Shown: in pieces, positions 33,189 to 43,303 of the stretch | Layout of the letters: every line of letters starts with the position of its first letter | How positions within the stretch are numbered: position 1 is the first letter of the stretch | Source of the DNA: Chitinophaga pinensis | Lineage (GTDB): Bacteria > Bacteroidota > Bacteroidia > Chitinophagales > CAMDFR01 | Reading direction: 5' to 3' | Assembly: GCA_945897725.1 (NCBI GenBank) | Contig: CAMDFR010000022.1 | Span: 1 to 43,313, forward strand | Length of the DNA: 43,313 nt | Program-made: the position numbers and the translations under genes | The notes under the pieces: generated by a model | The model's database searches: none | The model's input: only the letters and a program-made list of their open reading frames with translations | Told to the model about the DNA's origin: nothing

Positions 33189-35582
33189 TTAATTACAAGT
33201 GGCGCAATAGGATTCCTTAATCAATGGATTTTCTAAATACTGAAAACTAAGTTTTGGTGCACCAAACAATTTACAGAATCTTTCTTTATCAGCTTCTTTA
33301 GCCTTGTCCATTGCAATTCTGAAATCCTTCGTGAATACATTTTTTTCATCTGGAGCGGCAGCAGTTAAATAAGTAAAGTATAGTTCAGGATTCACACCTT
33401 CCGTTTGAATAAATGGAGCAAGGATTTTTGTAGCATATTTCAAATCATTATTTGCAATAAAGATGTATCCTAATTTTAATGCATTTTGCCATGATGAACC
33501 TTCTACATTAAATACTTTTTTGATTCTGTCCATACATTCTGTAATCATCGGGTTTTTATTGTCAACAGTATCGAAGTAACCCATAATTTTAAATTGATAT
33601 TCGAGATTTAACGCATCTGCATATTTCTGAGGTATTTTACTAGCATACAACGCATCAATCCCTTTCTGTGTTTCTTTAATTTGTTTTTCATCCTTCAATT
33701 CTCCAAATTTAACATCATACATAAACTTGTTAAATGCAGCAAATCCATTTTCAGGAGATTTTTTATATAAATCTTCAAAACGAGCTCTTGCGGCTGTAGA
33801 TAATTCACCACCTTGATTGATCGCATTATCCAAGAATAGTTGATTCACGATAAGTGAAGTGAAGTTTGGATTTTGAGGAATGGTCATTGATATAAATGGA
33901 GCAGCATCATATTTTTTACTTAATACTCTGCTGATTGCAAATTGTTGAATTTTTAAAGCTTTAGCGCCGTCTTTAGCTTCTATTGCTTTTTTCAATTGCG
34001 ACAAAACAAATGGTTGCTCATTCGCACCAGTAGCATCATAAGTTACATCCATTTTAATCCCAGCAAAACGTTGAGCTTTTAGGATAGTATCCAATTTTTT
34101 ATAAACTTCAGGGTCTTTTAGGTTGGTTATGATTTCATCATAAGTCATGTTTTTGAAGAATGCCAAATCTTTGTTGTTCTTAACCTGTACCTGCCAAATA
34201 TCCCAACCATTAGAAGTAGTGATATTTTGATTTTTCAATAAATTGCTATCGGCTTTTCCCATGCTCTGAATCGCTCTCAAAATACTCTCAGCACGTTTCT
34301 GCTGTAATCTAGTGTTGTTTGAGCTATCTCCTTCTAATGAAGAGTGAGCATCGATAATAATATTGTTAATCTTGTATTTCGGCTCATTTAAAGCGTCCAT
34401 TAAAGGTTTGATGTCAGATGCTACATACTCAGCCTTATTTACTTCAAATGGAATTTTAAAATTAATCATCCCTTTTTCATTCGTAGGCATCCATCCACCT
34501 GGGTTTAGGATAGAAGAATCTGGGAAAATAGAAAGAACGGTTAATGATTTTTGACCTCCATCATCTACATAACTTCTTTTTACCGATTTGCAGATAGCGC
34601 CATTTTGAATCACCAAAACGTTGTATTCATAATCTTCAGGAAGTTTTTTCAATAAACTCTTCTTCACCTTTCCAATCACGCCATAATAAGATTTCGCTTT
34701 GTCCCCACCTTCTGCCAAGTTCTTTTTAGGGCCAATGATTTTAGCACTGAAAGTTGGTTTCACAACTGCACCTCTTGTAGGAATGGCGGCATTATAGATA
34801 TTCTCTCCTTCGCAACGGTATTGTTTTCTAATTACAAACTCAATCGCCAAACCATCATTGTCTTTTTTCAATAATTGTTTTAATTCTTTTAAATTATCAT
34901 AGGTCAAATACACTTTACCCGCTTTGATTTCAATGCCATTATACAATTTCTTGTATTGAGTAAATTTCTCACACTGCTTGCAATCCTTATCGTTTGCCGC
35001 TAATAATTTTGATTTGGTATTGATTTTAATAGGTAACGTTTTGTATAATTTTTTCATGTCACCACCTGCTACATCTAAACCACCCAATGCCTCAGAAACA
35101 TATGCTTTTTTCTTCTCTACATCTAACACAATTGAAATACCAGTATAGAAATAGTTAGGCATCAATATTTTTTTCTGAGAAGCTTTACCAGCAGTTAATT
35201 TACTTGCAATTTGAGTAGCAGCGTCTTGGTAAGTCATCATGTCTTTCCCTTTACTAAGAGTGAATATAAGTGAATTGCCATCAGCCTTTCCATTACCACC
35301 TGCCTTTTTAAGACGAGCTGAAAGATCATCATTTGGGTCAAGTTTCATAAACTCTTTAAATTCCATCGCTTGAGAATTCGCCGCTTTATCTAAATTGGCG
35401 TTACGCGTTAAGTTTTCCAATTTGCTTGCTGTACGGAACTCGTTTATCTTATCAAATACCATATTTTCTAGCATGGTATTGTCGAACTCGTTTAATACAA
35501 TGGTTTCATCTTGAGCTTTCGCATGAAATGAAATTGTCATCAAGGTTACGATCATTAACGATAACGTAAATAATTTTTTCAT
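33189..35582 (-). CDS. Envelope protein with CAP domain, OmpA-like region and two CxxC pairs
   Basis: 797 residues with a signal peptide (MKKLFTLSLMIVTLMTISFH, cut after AKAQ). Residues ~35-165 resemble a CAP/SCP domain ('MVFDKINEFRTASKLENL', 'ANSQAMEFKEFM', 'MPNYFYTGISIVLDV'). A CxxC at 201/204 sits in a basic linker. Residues ~374-440 resemble the OmpA peptidoglycan-binding fold ('FKIPFEVNKAEY', 'IIIDAHSSLEGDSSNN', 'LQQKRAESILRAIQS'). The last ~250 residues are helical and TPR-like, and the protein ends in a second CxxC (Cys793, Cys796). The domain calls are from motif only. A periplasmic, wall-binding role fits. It is a single gene with its own promoter and terminator; I cannot name the family. 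Confidence 0.75.
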   Translation of the reverse strand: MKKLFTLSLMIVTLMTISFHAKAQDETIVLNEFDNTMLENMVFDKINEFRTASKLENLTRNANLDKAANSQAMEFKEFMKLDPNDDLSARLKKAGGNGKADGNSLIFTLSKGKDMMTYQDAATQIASKLTAGKASQKKILMPNYFYTGISIVLDVEKKKAYVSEALGGLDVAGGDMKKLYKTLPIKINTKSKLLAANDKDCKQCEKFTQYKKLYNGIEIKAGKVYLTYDNLKELKQLLKKDNDGLAIEFVIRKQYRCEGENIYNAAIPTRGAVVKPTFSAKIIGPKKNLAEGGDKAKSYYGVIGKVKKSLLKKLPEDYEYNVLVIQNGAICKSVKRSYVDDGGQKSLTVLSIFPDSSILNPGGWMPTNEKGMINFKIPFEVNKAEYVASDIKPLMDALNEPKYKINNIIIDAHSSLEGDSSNNTRLQQKRAESILRAIQSMGKADSNLLKNQNITTSNGWDIWQVQVKNNKDLAFFKNMTYDEIITNLKDPEVYKKLDTILKAQRFAGIKMDVTYDATGANEQPFVLSQLKKAIEAKDGAKALKIQQFAISRVLSKKYDAAPFISMTIPQNPNFTSLIVNQLFLDNAINQGGELSTAARARFEDLYKKSPENGFAAFNKFMYDVKFGELKDEKQIKETQKGIDALYASKIPQKYADALNLEYQFKIMGYFDTVDNKNPMITECMDRIKKVFNVEGSSWQNALKLGYIFIANNDLKYATKILAPFIQTEGVNPELYFTYLTAAAPDEKNVFTKDFRIAMDKAKEADKERFCKLFGAPKLSFQYLENPLIKESYCATCN

Positions 35583-35617
35583 AATAATTAAAATATTTAT
35601 ACTTAAAAAGTGAATGC

Positions 35618-35625
35618 CAAAAATA
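35618..35625 (-). promoter_or_regulatory. -7 box of the CAP/OmpA-like gene (TATTTTTG)
   Basis: TATTTTTG on the minus strand, 35 bp before the ATG; a TTG at 35650-35652 is 24 nt away, slightly too far for a good promoter. Confidence 0.5.
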
Positions 35626-35725
35626 GTATTTACGAGGCTTTGAATTCGCCAATTTTATCCACAATTACCTTCCTTAATCCACAATCTGCCTTTAGAATCA
35701 ATCTGTTATTTGTCCCAAAATCAAC

Positions 35726-35733
35726 TATTTTTG
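35726..35733 (+). promoter_or_regulatory. -7 box of guaA (TATTTTTG)
   Basis: TATTTTTG followed by CATCCT and then the guaA ATG. The 6-nt gap is the same as at bamD and would leave almost no leader. The TTG upstream (35710) is only 13 nt away, so the -33 element is unclear. Confidence 0.5.
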
Positions 35734-35739
35734 CATCCT

Positions 35740-37281
35740 ATGCAAGAAAAAATTATTATCCTGGATTTTGGTTCTCAATATACTCAGTTGATTGCGCGCC
35801 GTGTAAGAGAACAAAATGTGTACTGCGAAATTATCCCATTTTCTAAAAAGGTAGCTTTAGACGACAGTGTGAAAGGTGTTATTTTCTCTGGCAGCCCTTT
35901 TTCTGTTATGCAGGATGAGGCACCTGATATCGATGTCTTATCCTATTTTCAGCAAAAGCCCGTATTGGCAATTTGCTATGGTGCTCAGCTGATAGCCAAA
36001 AATTGCGGCGGTAAAGTGGAAAAAAGTGCTACTCGAGAATATGGTAGAGCTCACTTGCTAAAAGTAATCAGCGATGATCAGCTTATCAATCAAATGAGTG
36101 ATCATAGCCAAATCTGGATGTCTCATGGAGATACAATCACGGCCCTTCCCGAAAACTTTGAATTGGTCGCTAAAAGTGAATCTATGCCGACTGCTGTCTA
36201 TCGCTCTAAAAAAGGACAATTCAATCATCAAGTCTATGCTTTGCAATTTCATCCAGAGGTCTATCACACCACCGAAGGAGCTTCCATCATCCAGGCTTAT
36301 CTTTTTGACATCTGTGGATGCAAAGGTGATTGGACACCTGCTTCTTTTGTGGAACAAACAATTAGTGAACTAAAATCAAAACTTCAAGAAGATAAGGTCA
36401 TTCTTGGTTTATCTGGTGGCGTCGATTCATCAGTAGCAGCATTACTCTTACATCGTGCCATTGGAAAAAATTTACATTGCATTTTTGTGAATAATGGCTT
36501 GCTTCGTAAAAATGAATTCACTGATGTGATGAAAGCATACGAAGGTCTTGGATTAAATGTAAAAGGGGTGGATGCCTCTTCTCTTTTCCTAGATGAGTTA
36601 AAAGATATATCAGATCCTGAGCAAAAAAGAAAAGTAATCGGTCGCATTTTTATTGAAGTTTTTGAGAAAGAAGCCAAACTCATAGAAAACGCAAAGTGGT
36701 TGGCTCAGGGAACCATATATCCTGATGTGATTGAATCTATATCAGTACATGGCCCTTCTGTTACCATCAAGTCTCACCACAACGTTGGAGGCTTACCAGA
36801 AAAAATGGGTCTTAGCATCGTAGAACCTTTACGTTATTTATTTAAAGACGAAGTGAGAAAGGCTGGGAAAGAATTAGCATTGGCTCCTGATATTTTAAAT
36901 AGACATCCTTTCCCAGGTCCAGGCTTAGCGATTCGAATCTTAGGTGATATTACACCCGAAAAAGTAAGAATACTTCAAGAAGCAGATGCCATCTTCATTT
37001 CGAATCTAAAGGAAAGCGGCTATTATGATAAGGTATGGCAAAGCGGTGTTATTTTACTGCCCGTAAAGAGTGTTGGCGTAATGGGAGATGAACGTACCTA
37101 CGAAAATGCAGTTGCTTTAAGATGTGTGCAAAGCACAGATGGAATGACGGCCGATTGGAGTGATTTGCCTCATAGTTTATTAGCTAAGGTATCTAATGAA
37201 ATTATTAATCAAGTAAGAGGGATCAATCGTGTCGTTTATGATATCAGTTCAAAGCCACCTGCTACTATTGAGTGGGAATAA
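35740..37281 (+). CDS. guaA: GMP synthase (glutamine-hydrolysing)
   Basis: 513 residues from ATG 35740, which opens [20 protein letters not shown] as in the family; a TTG ten codons upstream overlaps the promoter region and is rejected. It aminates XMP to GMP with ATP and glutamine. The class I amidotransferase domain has Cys79 in 'AICYGAQ' and His171/Glu173 in 'QFHPEVY'; the ATP-pyrophosphatase motif SGGVDSS is at 225-231; and the C-terminal dimerisation domain ends '[10 protein letters not shown]'. Length is normal. A periplasmic-binding-protein gene follows after 41 bp, as in many Flavobacteriia. Confidence 0.96.
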   Translation: MQEKIIILDFGSQYTQLIARRVREQNVYCEIIPFSKKVALDDSVKGVIFSGSPFSVMQDEAPDIDVLSYFQQKPVLAICYGAQLIAKNCGGKVEKSATREYGRAHLLKVISDDQLINQMSDHSQIWMSHGDTITALPENFELVAKSESMPTAVYRSKKGQFNHQVYALQFHPEVYHTTEGASIIQAYLFDICGCKGDWTPASFVEQTISELKSKLQEDKVILGLSGGVDSSVAALLLHRAIGKNLHCIFVNNGLLRKNEFTDVMKAYEGLGLNVKGVDASSLFLDELKDISDPEQKRKVIGRIFIEVFEKEAKLIENAKWLAQGTIYPDVIESISVHGPSVTIKSHHNVGGLPEKMGLSIVEPLRYLFKDEVRKAGKELALAPDILNRHPFPGPGLAIRILGDITPEKVRILQEADAIFISNLKESGYYDKVWQSGVILLPVKSVGVMGDERTYENAVALRCVQSTDGMTADWSDLPHSLLAKVSNEIINQVRGINRVVYDISSKPPATIEWE

Positions 37282-37322
37282 ATTCATACTAGTTTTTTAT
37301 CTATTCATATAATGTAATTTCC

Positions 37323-38729
37323 ATGCGTTACTTTTTGCTACTTTGTATTCTTGCGTTTTCTTCCTTTACATTCGCCCAAAAAGGGAGAAAATTATACCAA
37401 CAACAGGATGTCATCATTTTCGATACCGATAGTGCTGTCAAGTCTAATAAGTCTGTTGAAACAAGTGAGAAAAAAGATGTTGAAACACCTAAATCTGTGG
37501 AAACAAATATAGAGTCAAGGCTTGATGAGAAAAAAAACAACGAAAAAAACGAAAAAGGGGCGGACACAATCCGTAGAAAAGACGTTTACAATATTGCTTT
37601 GATCTTGCCTTTTAGTGCAGACGCTGGTTGGGGTAGTATGGCTGCAGGAATCAAAGAAATGACCGAAAATGGCATTAAAAAATGGAATATCCCCAAGGAA
37701 ACAAAAATCTCTATAGACTTTTATAATGGTGTAAGAATGGCGATTGCTAATCTTAACAATGCTAAGGTCAGCATTAATTTACGAGTGTTTGATGATAAGA
37801 AAAACGAAGATGTTACCAAGGAAATTTTAAAGGATAGCAGTATGAAAACCATGGATATCATCATTGGTCCTGCTCATACTCAAAATGCAAAATTGGTGGC
37901 GGATTTTTGTAAAGAAAATCACATTTACAATTTTTCTCCACTTTCTACATCTAAATATGTAACCATTGCAAATCCATATCATTTTAAATTGGCACCTAGC
38001 CTAGATATGCACCTCAAAGCAATGGTAGATTATTTTATTAAAAAATACAATTATGGAAGTATTTTAGTCATGTGTCGACCTACAGATGAAGATCGTTCCT
38101 TCGCAGCTACAGTGTATGATTATGTTGCTAAACTCAATCTCACCAAAGCGAAGAATGAACAATTGTTTTGCGATACACTTGTGAGTGGTAACGAAAGTAG
38201 TAAGAAGGCGATCAGCACTATGTATACAGGTAATCATACTTTCGTATTGGTGCCTTCTTTTAATGAGGCTTTTATCAATAGTGCTTTGGATAAAGTTGCT
38301 GGCAAATCAGATAAAGTGGATTTGTTTGGCTTTCCATCATGGACCGAATACGATAATGTCAATTATGCCTCTATGAATAATGATGAGCCTATCCTCACCA
38401 AAGTGAGCTTTGGCGACACATCAAATGTTGAGGTCAAAACTTTTATAAAAAATTTCCACAATGCGCATGGTTATTACCCTGAAGAAAATAACTATCTAGG
38501 CTATGATGTGATGATGTTTACAGCCGATGTTCTAAGGAAATTTGGCTTAAGCATCAAAGAAAATTATACAAAAATTGATTATCAAGGCATAGGCACGCAC
38601 TTTACATTTGTTCCTGTGAAGTACAGCAAATTTGAAACGGGTAGTGACCTTGATATGTATGAAAACAATCAACTGAATTTTTTGAAATTTCAGAATTTTG
38701 AGTTGATTCCACTAGAAAATAAAAAGTAA
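37323..38729 (+). CDS. Type 1 periplasmic-binding-protein-like protein, no LysM
   Basis: 468 residues with a signal peptide (MRYFLLLCILAFSSFTFAQ). A Ser/Glu/Lys-rich low-complexity linker (~35-85) is followed by an amino-acid ABC-type binding-protein fold: 'YNIALILPFSAD' near 89, 'ISIDFYNGVRMAIANL' near 127, 'DIIIGPAHTQNAKLVADFCK' near 179 and 'SPLSTSKYVTIANPYHFKLA' near 206. In Bacteroidota the equivalent gene next to guaA usually carries LysM wall-binding repeats before this domain; I see none here, the charged linker taking their place. An LpoA-like role in peptidoglycan synthesis is possible but is inference. It is followed 2 bp later by a small membrane protein. Confidence 0.8.
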   Translation: MRYFLLLCILAFSSFTFAQKGRKLYQQQDVIIFDTDSAVKSNKSVETSEKKDVETPKSVETNIESRLDEKKNNEKNEKGADTIRRKDVYNIALILPFSADAGWGSMAAGIKEMTENGIKKWNIPKETKISIDFYNGVRMAIANLNNAKVSINLRVFDDKKNEDVTKEILKDSSMKTMDIIIGPAHTQNAKLVADFCKENHIYNFSPLSTSKYVTIANPYHFKLAPSLDMHLKAMVDYFIKKYNYGSILVMCRPTDEDRSFAATVYDYVAKLNLTKAKNEQLFCDTLVSGNESSKKAISTMYTGNHTFVLVPSFNEAFINSALDKVAGKSDKVDLFGFPSWTEYDNVNYASMNNDEPILTKVSFGDTSNVEVKTFIKNFHNAHGYYPEENNYLGYDVMMFTADVLRKFGLSIKENYTKIDYQGIGTHFTFVPVKYSKFETGSDLDMYENNQLNFLKFQNFELIPLENKK

Positions 38730-38731
38730 GA

Positions 38732-38929
38732 ATGAATCAGAAACCACTTGACAATCTTCGTGTCTATGCCTATATCTTCTTGTTTGCCGTTTTAATTTTA
38801 CCGATTATTTTAGGCAAGAAAATCTCCATTGAATATAATAGCTTGATACTTATTTTTACGATTATTGCCCTATTGGCTGTTGGCGTGGTTGAAGCGATGC
38901 GCTACATGAAAAAAAAGGCAAAGCCATAA
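38732..38929 (+). CDS. Small two-pass membrane protein
   Basis: 65 residues with hydrophobic segments at ~12-28 and ~36-55 and a basic tail (MRYMKKKAKP). It begins 2 bp after the preceding stop and its stop is 8 bp from the convergent tolC-like gene's stop, so it is translationally coupled to the binding-protein gene. No family recognised. Confidence 0.65.
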   Translation: MNQKPLDNLRVYAYIFLFAVLILPIILGKKISIEYNSLILIFTIIALLAVGVVEAMRYMKKKAKP

Positions 38930-38937
38930 TTGCTGTG

Positions 38938-40245
38938 TTACTTCAATAAGTCATTGCTCAATTTTTTTAACTCTATTTCAGCAATTTTAGCATTGTATCT
39001 TGCCAAAATCAAATTATATAAAGCATCCTCATAACTGCCTTGCGCCTGCTTCATCTCAACCGAATTTGATTGATTCAACCGAAAGCGATTTAAGGTAATG
39101 CTCACATTTTCTTCTGATAACTTCACATTCTCCTCATTCAATGCTAACATGTTTTGGGCATAGGTATAATTCTTGTACGCAGCGCTTAGCGTGGCATCTA
39201 AATCATTTTTAATTTTGTTTAATTGGACTTTTTGACCAGCAATATTAATAGACGAGGCTTGCAGTTGTTTCTTCACAATGCCACCACTAAATAATGGGAT
39301 ATTCGCATTTAAGCCCAAGGATGGCCCATAAGACTGATTATATAAAACAAATCCAGCCTTGCTATTGTTTTGAGAAAAAGCATAGCCAGTATTAAGCTTC
39401 ACCAAAGGCAGGCGTTGTGCGCTGATCTCTTTGCGTTGAAAATTCGCGATGTCAATGTTTTTGTAGGCTGACTGAATGGAGAAATTTGTTCTCATCATGC
39501 TATCTTTCAGCTGCAATAATTGTGGGTGATAATTGACTACAATAGTGTCAATAACGTCGAAGTCAATACCTGCTGACCTTCCAAGCAATTGATTCAAACT
39601 GATTTTGGATTGTTCAATGGCATTCTTTTGTTTCAAAATATTAATTCGCATTTGTGCATCATCCACCTTTGCTTGTAATAAGGGTGTTTTGTCACTGTAG
39701 CCAATATCAAATTTTTGTTGTGTTAATTTTACTCTTTCTTCAGAAATAGAAAGGGAAGTGTTGAATGCTTTCAATTGTTGTTGCAGTCTTACAATATCAT
39801 AATAGGCATTCAATACAGAAGCAACAGTATTTTGAATTTTATCTTTTAGTTGAAGATCACCTACGGCCGCCAAGGCTTCAAGCCGATCTTTGGTGGCAAA
39901 CATTTTCAATCCATCAAAAATGGTCCAATCTAAATTCACTCCAGCATTAAAATTGTTGATGGGCACCCAATCTTTTTTGACTTCTTGACCAGTGGTAAAC
40001 TTCTGATTGATATTATTCAAATTAAAAGCATCTCCAGCCGTAGCATTGATTTTTGGTAACATACCGGCGGTGGCAGCACTGTTGTATATGTTAGCAATGT
40101 CAGCCTGGCTCTTGGCTAAAATAATATCATAATTTTTTTCTAAAGCAAATGATACTGCTTTTTCGGATGTCAATAATTCCTGAGCAGTTAATGCCTGAAA
40201 GCATACAAAGCTTAAAATGCTCATTAGATATAGAAACTTATTCAT
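38938..40245 (-). CDS. TolC-family outer membrane efflux protein
   Basis: 435 residues with a signal peptide (MNKFLYLMSILSFVCFQALTAQ). Two long alpha-helical hairpin repeats typical of outer membrane efflux proteins are seen ('AVSFALEKNYDIILAKSQAD', 'LQQQLKAFNTSLSISEERVK', 'GIVKKQLQASSINIAGQKVQ', 'LARYNAKIAEIELKKLSNDL'), giving the trimeric TolC barrel and periplasmic tunnel. Its start overlaps the end of the RND permease gene by 8 bp, so the two are one operon and one pump. Confidence 0.93.
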   Translation of the reverse strand: MNKFLYLMSILSFVCFQALTAQELLTSEKAVSFALEKNYDIILAKSQADIANIYNSAATAGMLPKINATAGDAFNLNNINQKFTTGQEVKKDWVPINNFNAGVNLDWTIFDGLKMFATKDRLEALAAVGDLQLKDKIQNTVASVLNAYYDIVRLQQQLKAFNTSLSISEERVKLTQQKFDIGYSDKTPLLQAKVDDAQMRINILKQKNAIEQSKISLNQLLGRSAGIDFDVIDTIVVNYHPQLLQLKDSMMRTNFSIQSAYKNIDIANFQRKEISAQRLPLVKLNTGYAFSQNNSKAGFVLYNQSYGPSLGLNANIPLFSGGIVKKQLQASSINIAGQKVQLNKIKNDLDATLSAAYKNYTYAQNMLALNEENVKLSEENVSITLNRFRLNQSNSVEMKQAQGSYEDALYNLILARYNAKIAEIELKKLSNDLLK

Positions 40246-43200
40246 TGGGTAAATTTGATTTTGTTCTTGACATAAATGTATACATCGCTGGAATCACAAA
40301 TAAAGTGAGTAGGAGCGAAAACAATATTCCACCAATGATAACGATACCTAACGAAACCCTACTCTGTGCTCCTTTTCCTAATGAGAATGCAATAGGCACT
40401 GCTCCCAAAGTCATTGCCAAACTGGTCATTAAAATGGGACGTAATCGCATGGTTGCAGCAGAGATGACAGCATCCAATTTTGTCATACCACTCTTGGTTT
40501 GTTTGTTCGCAAATTCAACAATTAAGATGCCATTTTTGGTGACTAGTCCTATCAACATAATCATACCAATCTCACTAAAAATATTTAAAGTTTGATTAAA
40601 AATCCAAAGCGATAAAAGCGCACCAGCTAAGGCCAAAGGCACGGTAATCATGATGATCAATGGATCGATAAAACTTTCAAACTGTGCGGCAAGAATGAGG
40701 TAAATTAATACCAATGCCAATAGAAAAGCGAATAAGGTATTCGATGAACTCTCCGCAAAATCTCTTGATGAACCAGTGAGTGAGGTGGTAAAACTATTGT
40801 CTAAAGTGAGCTTGGCAATACGTTGCATTTCTGTAACTCCATCGCCAATAGTCTTGCCTGGCGAAAGTCCTGCAGACACAGTTGCTGATTTGTATCTATC
40901 GAAATGATAGAGTTGCGGCGGATTCGCTTGCTCAACAATATGCACTAAATTATCTAGTTGAATCAACACGCCTTTGTTGTTTCGAACATAAATGGTTTTT
41001 AAATCGCTTGGTTTCTCGCGTTGATTTCTTTCCACCTGCCCAATCACCTGATACTGCTTTCCATTCATGATAAAGTAAGCGAAGCGTCTACCACTCAATG
41101 AAAACTGTAAGGTCTGGGCAATGTCCATCACTGAGACGCCCATGGCATTAGCCTTGTCTTTATCAATTTCGATATTTATTTCTGGTTTGTTAAATTTAAG
41201 ATTCACATCAAAGCCCATAAATACTTTGCTCTTCTGCACCTCTTCCATAAACTTGGGTAGTATGCCTCTGATTTTACTGTAGTCCGTATTCTGAATCACA
41301 AATTGTACAGGTAAACCAAACTTAGCTGTACCAACAGAAATCGTCTGTTCTTCAATGATATTGGCTTTCCCAAAATTAAAGGCTGCTAAACTTTTGGATA
41401 GCCCTTGTGCAATTTCAGATTGCGTTTTTGTTCGTTTATTCGCATCTATCAATCGAAGTCTGATAATACCTGAATTCACGGATCCTGAGCCAGCAAAAGA
41501 AGGGGCTGTAATGCTCAATAAGATTGACTTTTCTTTAACCGAATCCATTACATACTGAGATACATTGTCTACATAATTTTGCATCGCATCATAGGAAGTA
41601 CCTTCTGGAGTGGTCATCATCACCCGCATCACACCACGGTCTTCTAATGGAGCCAATTCAGATTGTAAACTGTTGCCTATAGAATAAATAATATAAAAAC
41701 AGATACCAATCATTGGAAAAGCAATCCAACGTTTTCTTACAAAAGATTGTAACATTTCATGATAGCCCAAATCCAAATTGCTAAAGAATGGCTCAGATTT
41801 TTTATAGAACCATGATTGATGATGTACGTCTTTCGCCAATTTCACATTTAGAACTGGTGTTAATGTCAAAGATACCAAGGCAGATATCAATACGGCTCCA
41901 GCCACCACCATACCGAACTCTCTGAATAAACTTCCAACAAAGCCTTGTAAAAATAAAATCGGTAAGAACACAATTGCTAAGGTGATGGAAGTAGATACCA
42001 CAGCAAAAAATATCTCTTCTGATCCTTCTCTTGCTGCCTGCATTTTCGGCATGCCTTTTTCTAATTTCTTAAAGATATTTTCTGTGACCACAATCCCATC
42101 GTCCACTACCAAACCTGTGGCGAGCACTATTCCTAGAAGTGTTAAAACATTAATAGTATAACCAAATATATACATGATAAAGAAGACACCAATCAAGGAC
42201 ACTGGAATATCAATCAAAGGTCTTAAGGCAATCAGCCAATCTCTAAAAAATAAATAAACAATAATCACCACCAGAAGGATGGATATTAAAAGTGTTTCCT
42301 CAACTTCTGTAATGGAGTTCTTAACAAAAGCAGTGGAATCCAGCGCAATATTTAAAGTGATATCTTTTGGCACATCAGCTTTTATCTTTTCGTAGCGCTT
42401 ATAAAATTCTTCTGATATGGCAATATAATTGGCACCAGGTTGAGGCGTAATGGCTACAGCCACCATAGGTATACCACTTTCTTTTAAACTGGTTTCTTCA
42501 TTATCTGGACCAAGGGTCGCTCTTCCTATATCCTTAAAACGTACGAAAGTTCCACCTTCATTTTTTAAAATTAAATTGTTAAAATCATCTTCTGTATTGA
42601 GACGCCCCATTGTTTTTACAGTCAAATCAACATTCGAACCAGTTAACTTTCCTGTAGGTAATTCAACGTTTTCAGCCGTTAAAGCTGTTTGAACATCTAA
42701 TGGGGTCAATTGATAAGCGGCCAATTTTTGTGGATCTATCCATAAGCGCATCGCATAGTTTTTTTGTCCCCAAATCTGCACGCCACTCACACCCGGTATC
42801 GTCTGCAATCGCTCTTGCAATACATTCGCCGCATAATCATTCAACTCCAATATATTTCTAGTATTGCTTTGTACGGTCATCGAAATGATGGCATCTGAAT
42901 TGGCATCTGCTTTTGAAACTACTGGTGGGGCATCTATATCTTGCGGTAATGATTTAACCGCTTGCGATACTTTATCTCGAACATCATTCGCTGCTGTTTC
43001 TAAATTCGCCGATAAATTAAATTCTACTGTAATCACGGAAGAGCCTTGATTACTGGCTGAAGAGACTGTCCGAATACCTTCTACACCGTTAATGGCTCTC
43101 TCTAATGGTTCTGTAATTTGTGTCTCTATAATATCTGCATTGGCACCAGTGTAATTTGTTCTTACTGTAATAACAGGTGGGTCAATCGCAGGATATTCTC

Positions 43201-43303
43201 TGACTCCTAAAAAGGAATAGCCAATCACACCAAAAAGGATGATGACTATATTGAGTACGATGGCGAATACCGGTCGTCTCAGACTGAATGAAGGTAATCC
43301 CAT
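40238..43303 (-). CDS. RND efflux transporter permease (HAE1/AcrB-like)
   Basis: 1021 residues, complete. A proton-driven inner membrane drug exporter. The start 'SLRRPVFAIVLNIVIILFGV' is TM1; the periplasmic porter region follows ('YPAIDPPVITVRTNYTGANA'); the TM4 proton-relay pair is in 'GLVVDDGIVVTENIF' near residue 400; and the C-terminal half repeats the fold ('GMIMLIGLVTKNGILIVEFA'). This is the HAE1 rather than the heavy-metal type, as heavy-metal pumps have a different TM4 motif. The adaptor subunit is expected just upstream, outside the window. Confidence 0.95.
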   Translation of the reverse strand: MGLPSFSLRRPVFAIVLNIVIILFGVIGYSFLGVREYPAIDPPVITVRTNYTGANADIIETQITEPLERAINGVEGIRTVSSASNQGSSVITVEFNLSANLETAANDVRDKVSQAVKSLPQDIDAPPVVSKADANSDAIISMTVQSNTRNILELNDYAANVLQERLQTIPGVSGVQIWGQKNYAMRLWIDPQKLAAYQLTPLDVQTALTAENVELPTGKLTGSNVDLTVKTMGRLNTEDDFNNLILKNEGGTFVRFKDIGRATLGPDNEETSLKESGIPMVAVAITPQPGANYIAISEEFYKRYEKIKADVPKDITLNIALDSTAFVKNSITEVEETLLISILLVVIIVYLFFRDWLIALRPLIDIPVSLIGVFFIMYIFGYTINVLTLLGIVLATGLVVDDGIVVTENIFKKLEKGMPKMQAAREGSEEIFFAVVSTSITLAIVFLPILFLQGFVGSLFREFGMVVAGAVLISALVSLTLTPVLNVKLAKDVHHQSWFYKKSEPFFSNLDLGYHEMLQSFVRKRWIAFPMIGICFYIIYSIGNSLQSELAPLEDRGVMRVMMTTPEGTSYDAMQNYVDNVSQYVMDSVKEKSILLSITAPSFAGSGSVNSGIIRLRLIDANKRTKTQSEIAQGLSKSLAAFNFGKANIIEEQTISVGTAKFGLPVQFVIQNTDYSKIRGILPKFMEEVQKSKVFMGFDVNLKFNKPEINIEIDKDKANAMGVSVMDIAQTLQFSLSGRRFAYFIMNGKQYQVIGQVERNQREKPSDLKTIYVRNNKGVLIQLDNLVHIVEQANPPQLYHFDRYKSATVSAGLSPGKTIGDGVTEMQRIAKLTLDNSFTTSLTGSSRDFAESSSNTLFAFLLALVLIYLILAAQFESFIDPLIIMITVPLALAGALLSLWIFNQTLNIFSEIGMIMLIGLVTKNGILIVEFANKQTKSGMTKLDAVISAATMRLRPILMTSLAMTLGAVPIAFSLGKGAQSRVSLGIVIIGGILFSLLLTLFVIPAMYTFMSRTKSNLPNE

